A DNA stretch of 42,186 bases from an uncultured Carnobacteriaceae bacterium. GTDB lineage: Bacteria > Bacillota > Bacilli > Lactobacillales > Aerococcaceae. Below the pieces are notes generated by a model. It ran no database searches. It was not told the origin of the DNA and saw nothing but the letters and a program-made list of their open reading frames with translations. Positions 1 through 8,916 of this stretch are shown here, piece after piece; the first letter of the stretch is position 1, and every line of letters starts with the position of its first letter. The translations under genes were made by a program, and so were the position numbers. The stretch lies in NCBI GenBank assembly GCA_938039195.1, contig CALHVK010000048.1:1-42186 (forward strand), given 5' to 3'.

Positions 1-55
1 TTAGCGCCGATAGTAGTTGGGGGTTTCTCCCTGCGAGGGTAGGACGTTGCCACGC
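1..55 (+). rRNA. rrf: 5S ribosomal RNA, 3' end only
   Basis: The first bases match the conserved 3' half of Firmicute 5S rRNA: GCGCCGATAGTAGTTGGGGG, then GAGGGTAGGACGTTGCCACG. The gene begins before the window, so about half is missing. An rRNA operon therefore lies directly upstream and reads into the window. The exact mature 3' end is set by comparison with the family and may be off by a base or two. Confidence 0.93.
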
Positions 56-63
56 AAATTGTG

Positions 64-95
64 TAAGCTGGGCCTAGTGTCCAGCTTATTTTGTA
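64..95 (+). terminator. Intrinsic terminator after 5S rRNA
   Basis: TAAGCTGG at 64-71 pairs perfectly with CCAGCTTA at 81-88, and a T-rich tract follows. It lies ten bases after the 5S end, as expected for the end of an rRNA operon. Confidence 0.8.
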
Positions 96-146
96 GCAAT
101 TTTTATTTTGCGAAATTTTATTTTAAGAGAATTTTTGAAGGAAGTT

Positions 147-155
147 TGCTATAAT
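147..155 (+). promoter_or_regulatory. Extended -10 promoter of the lipoprotein gene
   Basis: TGCTATAAT is a consensus extended -10 element (TG-N-TATAAT, the hexamer at 150-155). No good -35 is seen at the usual distance. The ribosome site AAGGAGGT at 171-178 and the ATG at 185 follow. Confidence 0.6.
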
Positions 156-184
156 AAGACGGATGATAAGAAGGAGGTAAAATC

Positions 185-868
185 ATGAAATGGATTAAAA
201 GTACAGTATTAATGGCGTTTCTATGCGTTTTATCTGCTTGTGGAAATGGCCTATCGACTCAGGCAGTTCAAGACCAAGTCGCAAGTGCCGAAGAGTCTGT
301 TTCCAATTATCATATTACGGTGAAGAAATCAGATTATAAAGAGGGTTCGAAAACACCGAGCGCACAAACGGTTGCGAGTGCCAGTGCATGGAAAGATGGG
401 ACTGGATACGGCTCGAAAATCGATAAGACGGCAGGAAAAGTGACGAACCAACTTGAAGTCATTGCGGATGCCAATGTTGGCTTTATTCGTTACTACCAAG
501 ACAAGTGGGAACAAACCATCACGGCTGCCTCTAGTCTGCAAAACACGGTTGTTTTCCCTTATTCAAAGGTGATTCAGTTTACGAAGGAAATTCATCAACA
601 AGTGGAATGGAAAAAGGCTTTCCTTGGTGGATATGAAAAATCGTACTCTGGAGATGATGAAGTCGTTCGTAAGGCGTTGACTTCGATTCTTGGGATTGCG
701 ACAACAGATATGTCTAAAGTTGACTTGAAAATTAAGACAGATGGCGCTGGAAATCTGATTACAAACGTTGAAATCAAGGTAACAGATGAAGGTGAACAAA
801 CGCGTAAAGAATATTCGATCGCGTACTTACAATTTAATGAACAACAAAAGAAAGCTTTGCCGCAATAA
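185..868 (+). CDS. Predicted lipoprotein of unknown function
   Basis: This is a 227-residue protein with a short basic start, a hydrophobic stretch and a lipobox LSAC ending at about residue 19, so it should be processed by signal peptidase II and anchored to the outer face of the membrane. The remainder is hydrophilic, rich in Lys, Thr and Val, and has no motif I recognise. AAGGAGGT seven bases upstream fixes the start. It is monocistronic, with its own extended -10 promoter and a terminator that overlaps its stop codon. I do not recognise the family and assign no function. Confidence 0.85.
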   Translation: MKWIKSTVLMAFLCVLSACGNGLSTQAVQDQVASAEESVSNYHITVKKSDYKEGSKTPSAQTVASASAWKDGTGYGSKIDKTAGKVTNQLEVIADANVGFIRYYQDKWEQTITAASSLQNTVVFPYSKVIQFTKEIHQQVEWKKAFLGGYEKSYSGDDEVVRKALTSILGIATTDMSKVDLKIKTDGAGNLITNVEIKVTDEGEQTRKEYSIAYLQFNEQQKKALPQ

Positions 869-883
869 CGGTAAAGCTTTTTT
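851..883 (+). terminator. Intrinsic terminator overlapping the lipoprotein stop codon
   Basis: AAAGCTTTGCCG at 851-862 pairs with CGGTAAAGCTTT at 869-880 (one G-T pair), followed by a T run. The last codons form the 5' side of the stem. Confidence 0.85.
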
Positions 884-924
884 CGTAAAATAAGCCGGTA
901 TGACTACAAAAAAGAGCGTATTTT

Positions 925-933
925 TGTTACAAT
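925..933 (+). promoter_or_regulatory. Extended -10 promoter upstream of soj
   Basis: TGTTACAAT is TG-N-TACAAT, an extended -10 element with the hexamer at 928-933. It is the only promoter-like sequence I see between the preceding terminator and soj. It would give a leader of about 100 bases that contains the hairpin at 987-1014. Confidence 0.5.
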
Positions 934-986
934 AGAAAAGAACAAAATATTGCGAGAAATGAAGAACATTTTGTAGACATGCGAGA

Positions 987-1014
987 GGGAGAATGCTTGC
1001 ATTCTCCCTTTTTT
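987..1014 (+). terminator. Terminator-like hairpin inside the soj leader
   Basis: GGGAGAAT at 987-994 pairs with ATTCTCCC at 1001-1008 around a GCTTGC loop, followed directly by six T residues. It has the form of an intrinsic terminator but lies between the soj promoter and the soj start, so it should attenuate the partition operon unless an alternative fold forms. Confidence 0.7.
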
Positions 1015-1040
1015 ACAACAAGAAAACATGGAGGAAGAAT

Positions 1041-1802
1041 ATGGGACGTGTGATATCCGTTGCCAACCAAAAAGGTGGAGTTGGGAAGACAACTTCGACA
1101 GTGAGTTTGGCTGCAGCACTTGCCGTTCATGGCAAAAAAGTATTGATTATTGATAGTGACCCTCAAGGAAATGCGACGAGTGGTCTTGGCGTGCAAAAAG
1201 GAGAACTAGAACAAGATGTCTATGATGTTTTAGTAAACCAAGTACCAATGTCTGATGTGATTGTACCGACAACGCGCGAAAACTTGATGATTGCTCCTTC
1301 TACGATTCAGTTAGCGGGCGCCGAAATCGAGTTGACGAGTCAACCACGTCGTGAACAACGCTTGAAGGAAGCCGTGAAGAAGATTAAAGATGATTACGAT
1401 TATATCTTTATCGACTGTCCACCTTCACTAGGGCATTTGACGATGAATGCTTTTACGGCTAGTGATACCGTCTTAATCCCTGTGCAATGTGAATACTATG
1501 CGCTTGAAGGGTTGTCACAGCTCATGAACACGATCACGATGGTTCGCAAACACTTCAATCCGCACTTGAAGATTGAGGGCGTTCTTTTAACAATGTACGA
1601 TGCGCGTACGAACTTAGGGAACGAAGTGAAAGACGATGTGATTAAGTATTTCCGTGAAAAAGTATATAAAACAATTATTCCTCGAAACGTACGTCTATCA
1701 GAGGCGCCAAGTTACGGACAAGCGATTGTCGACTACGATCCACGCTCTCGTGGTGCTGAAGTGTACATGGAGTTAGCAAAGGAAGTGTTGGCACATGAGT
1801 AA
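1041..1802 (+). CDS. soj: Chromosome partitioning ATPase Soj/ParA
   Basis: This 253-residue ParA-type ATPase acts with Spo0J/ParB to separate newly replicated origins and, in Bacillus, to control DnaA. The deviant Walker A box KGGVGKTT lies at residues 11-18, the DSDPQGNAT segment near residue 40, and a Walker B-like stretch (YIFIDCPPSLG) follows. An in-frame ATG at 993 exists, but the SD-like GGAGGAAG just before 1041 and the family's N-terminus (GRVISVANQKGG) make 1041 the start. The 3' end overlaps spo0J by 8 bases, indicating coupled translation. Confidence 0.96.
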   Translation: MGRVISVANQKGGVGKTTSTVSLAAALAVHGKKVLIIDSDPQGNATSGLGVQKGELEQDVYDVLVNQVPMSDVIVPTTRENLMIAPSTIQLAGAEIELTSQPRREQRLKEAVKKIKDDYDYIFIDCPPSLGHLTMNAFTASDTVLIPVQCEYYALEGLSQLMNTITMVRKHFNPHLKIEGVLLTMYDARTNLGNEVKDDVIKYFREKVYKTIIPRNVRLSEAPSYGQAIVDYDPRSRGAEVYMELAKEVLAHE

Positions 1803-2694
1803 AAATCAAAAAGGAAAAGGTCTTGGACGCGGTATTGATGCGCTCTTTATGAATGACTTGGATACCATCGATGCGCTAGAGCAAGTTCAAGATTCAGAAC
1901 AAATTCAACAAATTGCTGTTTCAGAAATTCGTCCAAACCCATATCAACCTCGTAAAGAGTTTGATGAAGAGGGCTTGGCAGAATTAGCAGAATCGATTCG
2001 TCAAAATGGAGTCTTCCAACCAATCATTGTTCGTAAGTCGAAAATTAAAGGCTACGAGCTTGTGGCTGGGGAACGTCGCTTGCGTGCGTCTAAATTAGCC
2101 GAGAAAGAAACGATTCCGGCGATCGTGCGTGACTACTCTGAAGAGACGATGATTCAAATTGCGGTTGTCGAAAACTTACAACGTGAGAACTTAAAACCAT
2201 TAGATGAAGCCATGGCCTACCGCACATTGATGGATTCATTGAAATTAAAACAAGAAGAAGTGGCAAACCGTGTCGGCAAGAGCCGTTCATATGTAGCAAA
2301 CTTCTTACGTTTATTAACATTGCCGCAACCTGTGCAAGAACTCGTTCAAAGCGGAGAGTTGTCTGCAGGGCATGCGCGTACATTACTTGGATTAAAAGAC
2401 CAAACGAAAATCGTACCGGTCGCTAAAAAAGCGGTGAAGGAAGGTTTGACGGTTCGTGCCTTAGAGCAACTCGTTCAATCGATTAATGAACCAGTGAAGA
2501 AGGTTGCCAAAAAAGTAGCGAAACCGAAAAAATCAATGTATATCATTGAGTCTGAAGAACGCTTGATGGATAAATTTGGAACAAGCGTGCAAATCGTCGA
2601 AAAAGGCGAGCGTGGAAAAATCGAGATTGAATACCTTTCTCAAAAGGATTTAACACGTATTTTAGAAGTATTAGAAATCGAATTAGACGATTAA
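1795..2694 (+). CDS. spo0J: Chromosome partitioning protein Spo0J/ParB
   Basis: This 299-residue ParB-family protein is a CTP-dependent clamp that loads at parS sites and spreads on origin DNA. The N-terminal domain carries the CTP-binding and spreading motif GERRLRAS at residues 92-99. A helix-turn-helix follows (EEVANRVGKSRSYVANFLRL, roughly 155-175), and the C-terminal region would dimerise. The start overlaps soj by 8 bases. I found no recognisable parS site inside the gene or elsewhere in the window, so its loading sites are presumably outside. Confidence 0.96.
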   Translation: MSKNQKGKGLGRGIDALFMNDLDTIDALEQVQDSEQIQQIAVSEIRPNPYQPRKEFDEEGLAELAESIRQNGVFQPIIVRKSKIKGYELVAGERRLRASKLAEKETIPAIVRDYSEETMIQIAVVENLQRENLKPLDEAMAYRTLMDSLKLKQEEVANRVGKSRSYVANFLRLLTLPQPVQELVQSGELSAGHARTLLGLKDQTKIVPVAKKAVKEGLTVRALEQLVQSINEPVKKVAKKVAKPKKSMYIIESEERLMDKFGTSVQIVEKGERGKIEIEYLSQKDLTRILEVLEIELDD

Positions 2695-2706
2695 AAAGGA
2701 GTCTGT

Positions 2707-2916
2707 ATGAAAGCAGGAACAACGTATCAATTACACGATCATGTGGAAATGAAAAAACCGCATGCGTGCCAAACGAATTCCTGGGAAATCATCCGTATGG
2801 GGATGGACATTCGTATCAAGTGTGATCACTGTGGTCAAATGGTCCTAATGCCAAGACGGGAATTCGAGAAGAAGATGAAAAAGGTGACGATTTCTGTTGC
2901 CGAAGAAAACAAATAA
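2707..2916 (+). CDS. DUF951 family small protein
   Basis: This 69-residue basic protein matches the DUF951 family in length and pattern: a central RMGMDIRIKCDHCG stretch, a CDHC motif at residues 39-42 and a third Cys at 21, suggesting metal or nucleic acid binding. Family members are often encoded between spo0J and ychF in Firmicutes, as here. It lies 12 bases after spo0J and 16 bases before ychF, so it is probably part of the partition operon. Its biochemical role is not known to me. Confidence 0.85.
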   Translation: MKAGTTYQLHDHVEMKKPHACQTNSWEIIRMGMDIRIKCDHCGQMVLMPRREFEKKMKKVTISVAEENK

Positions 2917-2932
2917 AGAAAGAGTGTGACAA

Positions 2933-4033
2933 ATGGCCTTAACAGCTGGAATCGTCGGCTTACCAAACGTTGGGAAGTCAACATTATTTAATGCAATTAC
3001 AAAAGCAGGGGTCGAAGCAGCGAACTATCCGTTTGCGACGATTGACCCAAACGTCGGAGTGGTAGAAGTGCCAGACCTTCGTTTACAAAAACTAACAGAA
3101 TTAGTCAAACCAAAGAAAACTGTCCCAACGACATTTGAATTTACAGATATCGCGGGAATCGTTAAAGGGGCAAGCCGCGGGGAAGGTCTTGGAAATAAAT
3201 TCTTAAGCCATATCCGTCAAGTAGATGCGATTTGCCAAGTGGTTCGTTGTTTTGAAGACGAAAATATTACACACGTGGCTGGGAAAGTTGACCCAATCGC
3301 CGACATCGAAACAATCAACCTAGAATTAGTGTTGGCCGACCTTGAGTCAGTGGACAAACGTATTGCTCGTGTGGCAAAAATTGCGAAAACAAAAGATAAA
3401 GACGCGGTTGCAGAACTAGCCGTCTTAGAAAAAATCAAACCTGTGTTAGAAGAAGGAAAATTAGCTCGTACGATTGAATTCACAGACGAAGAACTTCCAA
3501 TCGTGAAAGGCTTATTCCTTTTAACAACAAAACCAATGCTTTACATCGCAAACATCTCTGAAGATGACGTGATGGAAGGTGGGCATAACCAATATGTGCA
3601 ATTAGTAGAAGACTATGCTGCAAAAGAAGATGCAGAAGTCGTTGTGATTTGTGCGAAAATCGAAGAAGAGGTAGCCGAATTAGAGGAAGAAGAAAAACAA
3701 GCCTTCTTAGAAGAGATGGGGATTGAAGTTTCCGGATTAGATATCTTAATCCAAAAAGCATACCACTTATTAGGATTAGCGACTTACTTTACAGCGGGTG
3801 AACAAGAAGTACGCGCGTGGACATTCCGCCGCGGCATGAAAGCTCCGCAATGTGCGGGAATCATTCACTCAGACTTCGAGCGTGGATTTATCCGTGCCGA
3901 AACAGTGGCCTATGCAGATTTACTTGAATACGGTAGTATGACGGCTGCGAAAGAAAACGGAAAAGTTCGTCAAGAAGGTAAAGAATATGTCGTGCAAGAT
4001 GGCGACGTAATGCTCTTTAGATTTAATGTATAA
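2933..4033 (+). CDS. ychF: Redox-regulated ATPase YchF (Obg family)
   Basis: This 366-residue protein is the universally conserved P-loop NTPase YchF, which hydrolyses ATP rather than GTP and associates with ribosomes and stress responses. The P-loop GLPNVGKST spans residues 9-17, and the G3-like DIAGIVKGASRGEGLGN follows near residue 69. The usual NKxD guanine motif is absent, and the equivalent strand reads LYIANISEDD, as in ATP-specific members. The last third is the TGS-like domain (AWTFRRGMKAPQCAGIIHSDF). Full length for the family. It is likely cotranscribed from soj. Confidence 0.97.
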   Translation: MALTAGIVGLPNVGKSTLFNAITKAGVEAANYPFATIDPNVGVVEVPDLRLQKLTELVKPKKTVPTTFEFTDIAGIVKGASRGEGLGNKFLSHIRQVDAICQVVRCFEDENITHVAGKVDPIADIETINLELVLADLESVDKRIARVAKIAKTKDKDAVAELAVLEKIKPVLEEGKLARTIEFTDEELPIVKGLFLLTTKPMLYIANISEDDVMEGGHNQYVQLVEDYAAKEDAEVVVICAKIEEEVAELEEEEKQAFLEEMGIEVSGLDILIQKAYHLLGLATYFTAGEQEVRAWTFRRGMKAPQCAGIIHSDFERGFIRAETVAYADLLEYGSMTAAKENGKVRQEGKEYVVQDGDVMLFRFNV

Positions 4034-4053
4034 GGTTATCGGAGGATTGTAGC

Positions 4054-4737
4054 ATGTCAGAACAAAACGTACAACAAGAAGTAGTAGTGTCACTAGACGC
4101 TCTAAAAGCAGAATTAACAAATAAAAATGAACAATACATCTATCAATTAGAACGCGATTTAAAAGCCGCTGGATTTGACGAAGCGCAAATCGAAAAAGAA
4201 TTATCAGTAATGCTTCCAGAAATCGTTGAAAAACAAAAAGCGGGCGTAACGGCTCGTCAATTGTTCGGTACGGTAACAGAACGCGTTCAATCAATCGTAG
4301 CGGGACCTGTAAAAGACCCGAATGCAAAATCACCAGACTGGCAAATTGCCCTTGATGGCGGATTATTGGTCGGCGGATTATTCGCTCTTGTGACTGGGGT
4401 TATGTTGATGTTAAACCCAAGTGCAGATACGCAACCAATGGGATTATTTACACTATTAATCAACTTTATTGCAGGGGCATTCGTAATGCTTGCCATTTCT
4501 AAAAATGCACCTAAATTCGATAATCCAAAAGGTCAACGCGGATATATCCGTTACTTAGTTGTAAGTACGGTAGCGATGGTTGCTTGGTTAATTTTAGTGG
4601 TGTTAAGCCAACAATACATTCCATCAGTGATTAATCTTGTGATGAGTTACGAGTGGTACTTACTCATCGGGGCTGCGGCTCTTTTTGGTAAATTCTACTT
4701 GAAGAAGAAATTAAATATTGTCGGATCAGTAATGTAA
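4054..4737 (+). CDS. DUF1129 family membrane protein
   Basis: This 227-residue protein has a soluble, charged N-terminal half (about residues 1-100, with LTNKNEQYIYQLERDLKAAG) followed by four predicted membrane segments ending in the cytoplasm. The N-terminal pattern and size match DUF1129, a family common in lactic acid bacteria and often found next to ychF. SD GGAGG lies ahead of the ATG. It starts 20 bases after ychF, so it is probably the last gene of that operon. Function unknown. Confidence 0.82.
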   Translation: MSEQNVQQEVVVSLDALKAELTNKNEQYIYQLERDLKAAGFDEAQIEKELSVMLPEIVEKQKAGVTARQLFGTVTERVQSIVAGPVKDPNAKSPDWQIALDGGLLVGGLFALVTGVMLMLNPSADTQPMGLFTLLINFIAGAFVMLAISKNAPKFDNPKGQRGYIRYLVVSTVAMVAWLILVVLSQQYIPSVINLVMSYEWYLLIGAAALFGKFYLKKKLNIVGSVM

Positions 4738-4753
4738 GAAACGAAAACAATCT

Positions 4754-4811
4754 GTGTGACGGTGACGGCGAAGTGCTTCGTGGAAGTCGGCAGTCATCGC
4801 ACACTTCTTTT
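4754..4811 (+). terminator. Long branched terminator-like hairpin
   Basis: GTGTGACGGTGAC at 4754-4766 pairs with GTCATCGCACAC at 4793-4804, with one bulge and one G-T pair. A small inner hairpin CGAAG/CTTCG sits in the loop, and TTCTTTT follows. It probably ends the soj-DUF1129 operon. Confidence 0.65.
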
Positions 4812-4825
4812 ATAGAGGTGAGCAT

Positions 4826-6643
4826 ATGAAACAAATGAAACGTTGGATCATCACGTTTTTATTAGGATTAGTTGCCTTTTTGGGACTCGGTACTACGGTT
4901 GATGCGAGAAGTTTAGTCGTTGATAAGTATGATATCGAAGCAAATATTTTAGAAAATGGGGACGTTCAGTTCTTCGAAACGATTACCTTCCAATCGGATG
5001 GTGCGTATAACGGGGTCTTCTACAACTTGGATTACTCTGGTTTTGGAAAACCAACAGACGTCTATGCTTATTTAGAAACGAGCGAAGGGCGCCTGCAAAT
5101 GAACCAGGATAATACTGGGAAAAAGGGAACGTATCAATTAACGGATAGCGGTTCGAAGATTCAGTTTAAAGTATTTTTCCCGTTCTCGAACTCGAAATTA
5201 AAAGTGACGTTCCAATATACGATTCCAAAACTCATTACGAACTACTTGGATACGGCCGAATTAAACCGTAAAGTAGTCGGGACAGAATGGGAAATCGACC
5301 AACGCAATATTACGGTGAAGGTGAATATCCCTGGAACAGCTTCAAGAGAAACGCTTCGTGCATGGGGACATGGCGCAGGCCAAAACGGGAATGTGCAAAT
5401 TGCGAGCGACTATCGTTCAGTGACGCTCACGGCTCCTGAAAACAAGAGTGGAGATTTTGTGGAAGTTCATATGCTTTTCCCTCAAACATTGACACATGCG
5501 AATACAAATGTGAAAAACGAAAAAGCGTTTGACCGTATCGTGGCCGAAGAGGAAAGGCTCATCAATGAAGCAAAAGCCCTTAAAACTACAGGATTCTTCG
5601 GAATGATTGTTGGGTGGGTCCTCCTAGTCTTGAACATGGTTTATGCCTTTGCGACAGGATTCTTTGCGAACCGTAATCGTCTTGCTAAGGTACAACATAT
5701 TCCAGATCATCTCTATGAACTTCCTGAAGATATTACGCCAGCCGTTATGAATCAGGCGGTTTACGGAAAAACAGATATGACCGACTTTAGTGCGACGGTG
5801 ATGGACCTTGTTCGTAAGAAAGTCTTGAAATTATCCGATACAGAGCCGTATACCATTACGCTTGTGGACGATACGAAAGAAATGCTTCGTCATGAAAAAC
5901 TAGCGCTTCATTTACTCTTTGAAGTTGTTGGCGGTGGAAGTACATCGATTGAACTCGAACAAGTGAAGAAGTATGCGAAAAACCATTCAACGACTTACTA
6001 CAATGAGTGTCAAAAATGGATGGGCGCTGTCGATACTGCGGCTGAGAAATACCGCGTAACGCGTTTTGGTAAAGACGAACCTCAAGGACGTAGTGGTTTC
6101 CCAGGATGCTTGCTCGTCATCATCGGGGCTTTAACGATTGGAGCGGCATTCTTAACGAAGAATATAAATTATTTATTGTGGACTGTTGGAGGCGTACTCC
6201 TTGTCGTTGGACCATTAACGCTGATCGGTACAGGAATTTTTGCCAACCGTCGTTCTCTTGAAGGGGAATTACGTTATCGTAAATGGCAAGCCTTTAAACA
6301 AATGCTAAAAGATCTCTCACCAATGAAGCGGATCGAAGATTTACCAAGTATTCAACTGTGGGATCACTTCCTTGTTTATGCCATCTCTTTAGGCGTGGCT
6401 GAACACGTGATTAAAGTGTTGAAAAAATTAATACCAGACCAATTACCAAACAGTATTTTCTATTCAAATCAAAACGGAACGATTTACTATCCTGTTTCTG
6501 ATTTTAATAGTACATTTACAAGCTCATACAACACTGCGAATTCTTCTGTGAACGGAAGCAGCAACTCTGGTGGGTTCGGCGGAGGATTCTCTGGCGGATC
6601 GAGCGGTGGTAGTGGTGGAGGATCCGGCGGTGGCGGATTCTAA
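4826..6643 (+). CDS. DUF2207 family membrane protein with glycine-rich tail
   Basis: This 605-residue protein has a signal peptide (residues 1-28, ending VDAR) and a beta-rich extracellular domain of about 220 residues typical of DUF2207. One membrane segment lies near residues 255-280 and a pair near 430-475. The tail is almost only Gly, Ser and Phe (from NSSVNGSSNSGGFGGG onward), a hallmark of the family. The cytoplasmic segment between the membrane spans holds a winged-helix-like part (VMDLVRKKVLKLSD). SD GAGGTGAG precedes the ATG. The family has no established function that I can name. Confidence 0.85.
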   Translation: MKQMKRWIITFLLGLVAFLGLGTTVDARSLVVDKYDIEANILENGDVQFFETITFQSDGAYNGVFYNLDYSGFGKPTDVYAYLETSEGRLQMNQDNTGKKGTYQLTDSGSKIQFKVFFPFSNSKLKVTFQYTIPKLITNYLDTAELNRKVVGTEWEIDQRNITVKVNIPGTASRETLRAWGHGAGQNGNVQIASDYRSVTLTAPENKSGDFVEVHMLFPQTLTHANTNVKNEKAFDRIVAEEERLINEAKALKTTGFFGMIVGWVLLVLNMVYAFATGFFANRNRLAKVQHIPDHLYELPEDITPAVMNQAVYGKTDMTDFSATVMDLVRKKVLKLSDTEPYTITLVDDTKEMLRHEKLALHLLFEVVGGGSTSIELEQVKKYAKNHSTTYYNECQKWMGAVDTAAEKYRVTRFGKDEPQGRSGFPGCLLVIIGALTIGAAFLTKNINYLLWTVGGVLLVVGPLTLIGTGIFANRRSLEGELRYRKWQAFKQMLKDLSPMKRIEDLPSIQLWDHFLVYAISLGVAEHVIKVLKKLIPDQLPNSIFYSNQNGTIYYPVSDFNSTFTSSYNTANSSVNGSSNSGGFGGGFSGGSSGGSGGGSGGGGF

Positions 6644-6657
6644 TCAAAGGAGAATTT

Positions 6658-7359
6658 ATGTTAAACGAAATGATGCACAGACCAGTTGTCAAACCGGAAC
6701 TGGTCGAGTACATGCGTTCAAGTCAACGCCGTTTTCCGGGGGGCTTGGGTGAATTAGAAAATACAGCCAATGAATTAGGGATTCCAATTATTCCTCATGA
6801 AACAGCTGTGTTTCTAGATTTTATTGTTGGATTGTACCAGCCAAAAAATATTTTAGAGATTGGAACGGCAGTCGGATTCTCAGCGAGTTTGATGGCAACA
6901 GCTTCACCACAAGCAAAAGTCACGACCATTGACCGCTACGAATTAATGTATAGCCGTGCCAAAGCGAACTTTGAAAGACTAGGGTTGGCCGACCGTATCA
7001 CTCAACTGGAAGGCGATGCGGCAGATATTTTACCTACATTGGAACAAGGGAAATACGATTTCCTATTTATGGATAGCGCCAAAGCTAAATACATCGAGTT
7101 CTTCCCATATTGTATGGATGTGCTTGAAGTGGGCGGCGTGCTAATGGTGGATGATATTTTCCAAGGAGGAACGATTTTAGATGATGTGATGGAGCGCCCA
7201 AGACGTGTGCGTAAGATTCACCGCCGCCTCAATATGTTCCTTGATTTGGTTCAAAGCGACCCAACATTAAAATCAACCTTACTTCCGCTGGGCGACGGAG
7301 TGATTCTCATTCAAAAGATGGAAGAAAAAGATTTTAAATATATTTTAGAAGAGTTGTAA
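6658..7359 (+). CDS. SAM-dependent O-methyltransferase (YrrM type)
   Basis: This 233-residue class I methyltransferase belongs to the O-methyltransferase family 3 (catechol/caffeoyl-CoA type). The SAM-binding motif LEIGTAVGFSASLMA lies near residues 62-76, the acidic strand VTTIDRYE follows, and the metal-binding MDSAKAKY segment is near residue 138. SD AAGGAG lies nine bases ahead of the ATG. It starts 14 bases after the DUF2207 gene and may be cotranscribed. In Bacillus the homologue yrrM sits beside the tRNA hydroxylation genes yrrN and yrrO and makes mo5U from ho5U. Those genes are also in this window, near 37.7-39.9 kb, so this may be TrmR, but that is inference. Confidence 0.85.
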   Translation: MLNEMMHRPVVKPELVEYMRSSQRRFPGGLGELENTANELGIPIIPHETAVFLDFIVGLYQPKNILEIGTAVGFSASLMATASPQAKVTTIDRYELMYSRAKANFERLGLADRITQLEGDAADILPTLEQGKYDFLFMDSAKAKYIEFFPYCMDVLEVGGVLMVDDIFQGGTILDDVMERPRRVRKIHRRLNMFLDLVQSDPTLKSTLLPLGDGVILIQKMEEKDFKYILEEL

Positions 7360-7428
7360 ATTAATCATGGAAATCCCCATTGAAAAGTTTTACAATAAGA
7401 AGGATGACAAAAGAAAGGAAGTTATACA

Positions 7429-8904
7429 ATGACAGCAAAAGTGCGTGTACGTTATGCACCAAGTCCAACAGGGCACTTACACATCGGGAATGCCCGTACA
7501 GCTCTATTTAACTATTTATTCGCGAGACATTATGGTGGAGAGTTCATCATCCGTATCGAGGATACTGACCGCAAGAGAAATCTTGAACACGGTGAAGAAA
7601 GCCAATTAGAAAACTTAACATGGCTTGGAATGGATTGGGATGAAGGTCCAGATAAACCTGGCAAATACGGTCCATACCGTCAATCAGAACGTGAACACAT
7701 TTATAATCCACTGATCGAGCAATTACTTGCTGAAGACAAAGCGTATAAATGCTACATGACAGAGGAAGAATTGGAAGCAGAACGTGAAGCGCAACGTGCT
7801 CGTGGCGAAATGCCGCACTACAGCGGTCAACACGCTCACTTAACACAAGAGCAACGTGACGCTTTTGAAGCAGAAGGACGCACTCCTGTTGTTCGTTTCC
7901 GTGTTCCAAAACAAGGAACTTACGTATTCGACGATATCGTTAAAGGTGAAATTTCATTCGAATCTACAAGTGTCGGTGGCGACTTCGTTATCTTAAAACG
8001 TGACGGAATGCCAACTTACAACTTCGCAGTAGCAGTGGATGACCACTTCATGGAAATCACTCACGTTTTACGTGGAGATGACCATATTGCCAACACTCCA
8101 AAACAATTAATGATTTACGAAGCATTCGGTTGGGAACCACCACGTTTCGGACATATGACATTAATCATTAACACAGAAACAGGTAAGAAATTATCAAAAC
8201 GTGATGAATCAATTCTACAATTCATCGAACAATACAAAGACTTAGGTTACTTACCAGAAGCGATGTTCAACTTTATCGCGCTTCTAGGATGGTCTCCTCA
8301 AGGCGAGCATGAAATCTTCAGCCGTGAAGAATTCATCGAAATCTTTGACGAAAAACGTCTTGGTAAATCACCAGCAGCCTTCGATCCTAAGAAATTAGAA
8401 TGGATTAACAACACATACGTGAAGAAAACTCCATTAGAAGAAGTGGCTGAAATGGCGATTGCTCAATTAAAAGAAGCAGGCGTTGTAGCAGACGAAATTT
8501 CTCCTGAAGAACATGCATGGTTAGTGAAATTAGTGGCACTATACCACGACCAAATGAGCTACATGAATGAAATCGTTGAGTTATCAACTTTATTCTTCAG
8601 AAAAGACTTTGAAGTAGAAAACGACCAAGCGAAAGAAGTGCTTCAAGGCGAAACTGTTCCAACTGTATTGAACGCTTTTGTTGCGAAATTAGAAGCAATG
8701 GAAACTTTTGATGAGCCAAGTATTTTGGCTGCCATTAAAGAGGTTCAAAAGGAAACTGGCGTGAAGGGTAAAAACTTGTTTATGCCAATTCGTGTGGCGA
8801 CAAGTGGACAAACACACGGGCCGGAGATCGGAAAAACGATTGAGTTGCTTGGAAGAGAACGCAGCATTGCACACATCCAAGCCGCACTTGCTCTTATTAA
8901 ATAA
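7429..8904 (+). CDS. gltX: Glutamate-tRNA ligase
   Basis: This 491-residue class I aminoacyl-tRNA synthetase charges tRNA-Glu (and in most Firmicutes also tRNA-Gln, corrected later by GatCAB). The HIGH-type signature PSPTGHLHIG spans residues 11-20 and the KMSKS-type loop KKLSKRDES lies near residue 254. The C-terminal anticodon-binding helices are complete and length is normal. SD AAAGGAAG lies ahead of the ATG. No T-box leader is present in the 69 bases upstream. A strong terminator follows at 8917. Confidence 0.97.
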   Translation: MTAKVRVRYAPSPTGHLHIGNARTALFNYLFARHYGGEFIIRIEDTDRKRNLEHGEESQLENLTWLGMDWDEGPDKPGKYGPYRQSEREHIYNPLIEQLLAEDKAYKCYMTEEELEAEREAQRARGEMPHYSGQHAHLTQEQRDAFEAEGRTPVVRFRVPKQGTYVFDDIVKGEISFESTSVGGDFVILKRDGMPTYNFAVAVDDHFMEITHVLRGDDHIANTPKQLMIYEAFGWEPPRFGHMTLIINTETGKKLSKRDESILQFIEQYKDLGYLPEAMFNFIALLGWSPQGEHEIFSREEFIEIFDEKRLGKSPAAFDPKKLEWINNTYVKKTPLEEVAEMAIAQLKEAGVVADEISPEEHAWLVKLVALYHDQMSYMNEIVELSTLFFRKDFEVENDQAKEVLQGETVPTVLNAFVAKLEAMETFDEPSILAAIKEVQKETGVKGKNLFMPIRVATSGQTHGPEIGKTIELLGRERSIAHIQAALALIK

Positions 8905-8916
8905 AAGCTAACAGAA

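Noticed and set aside
1795..2694. parS site inside spo0J
   Set aside because: I looked for TGTTNCACGTGAAACA-like sequence in the gene and window and found no convincing match.
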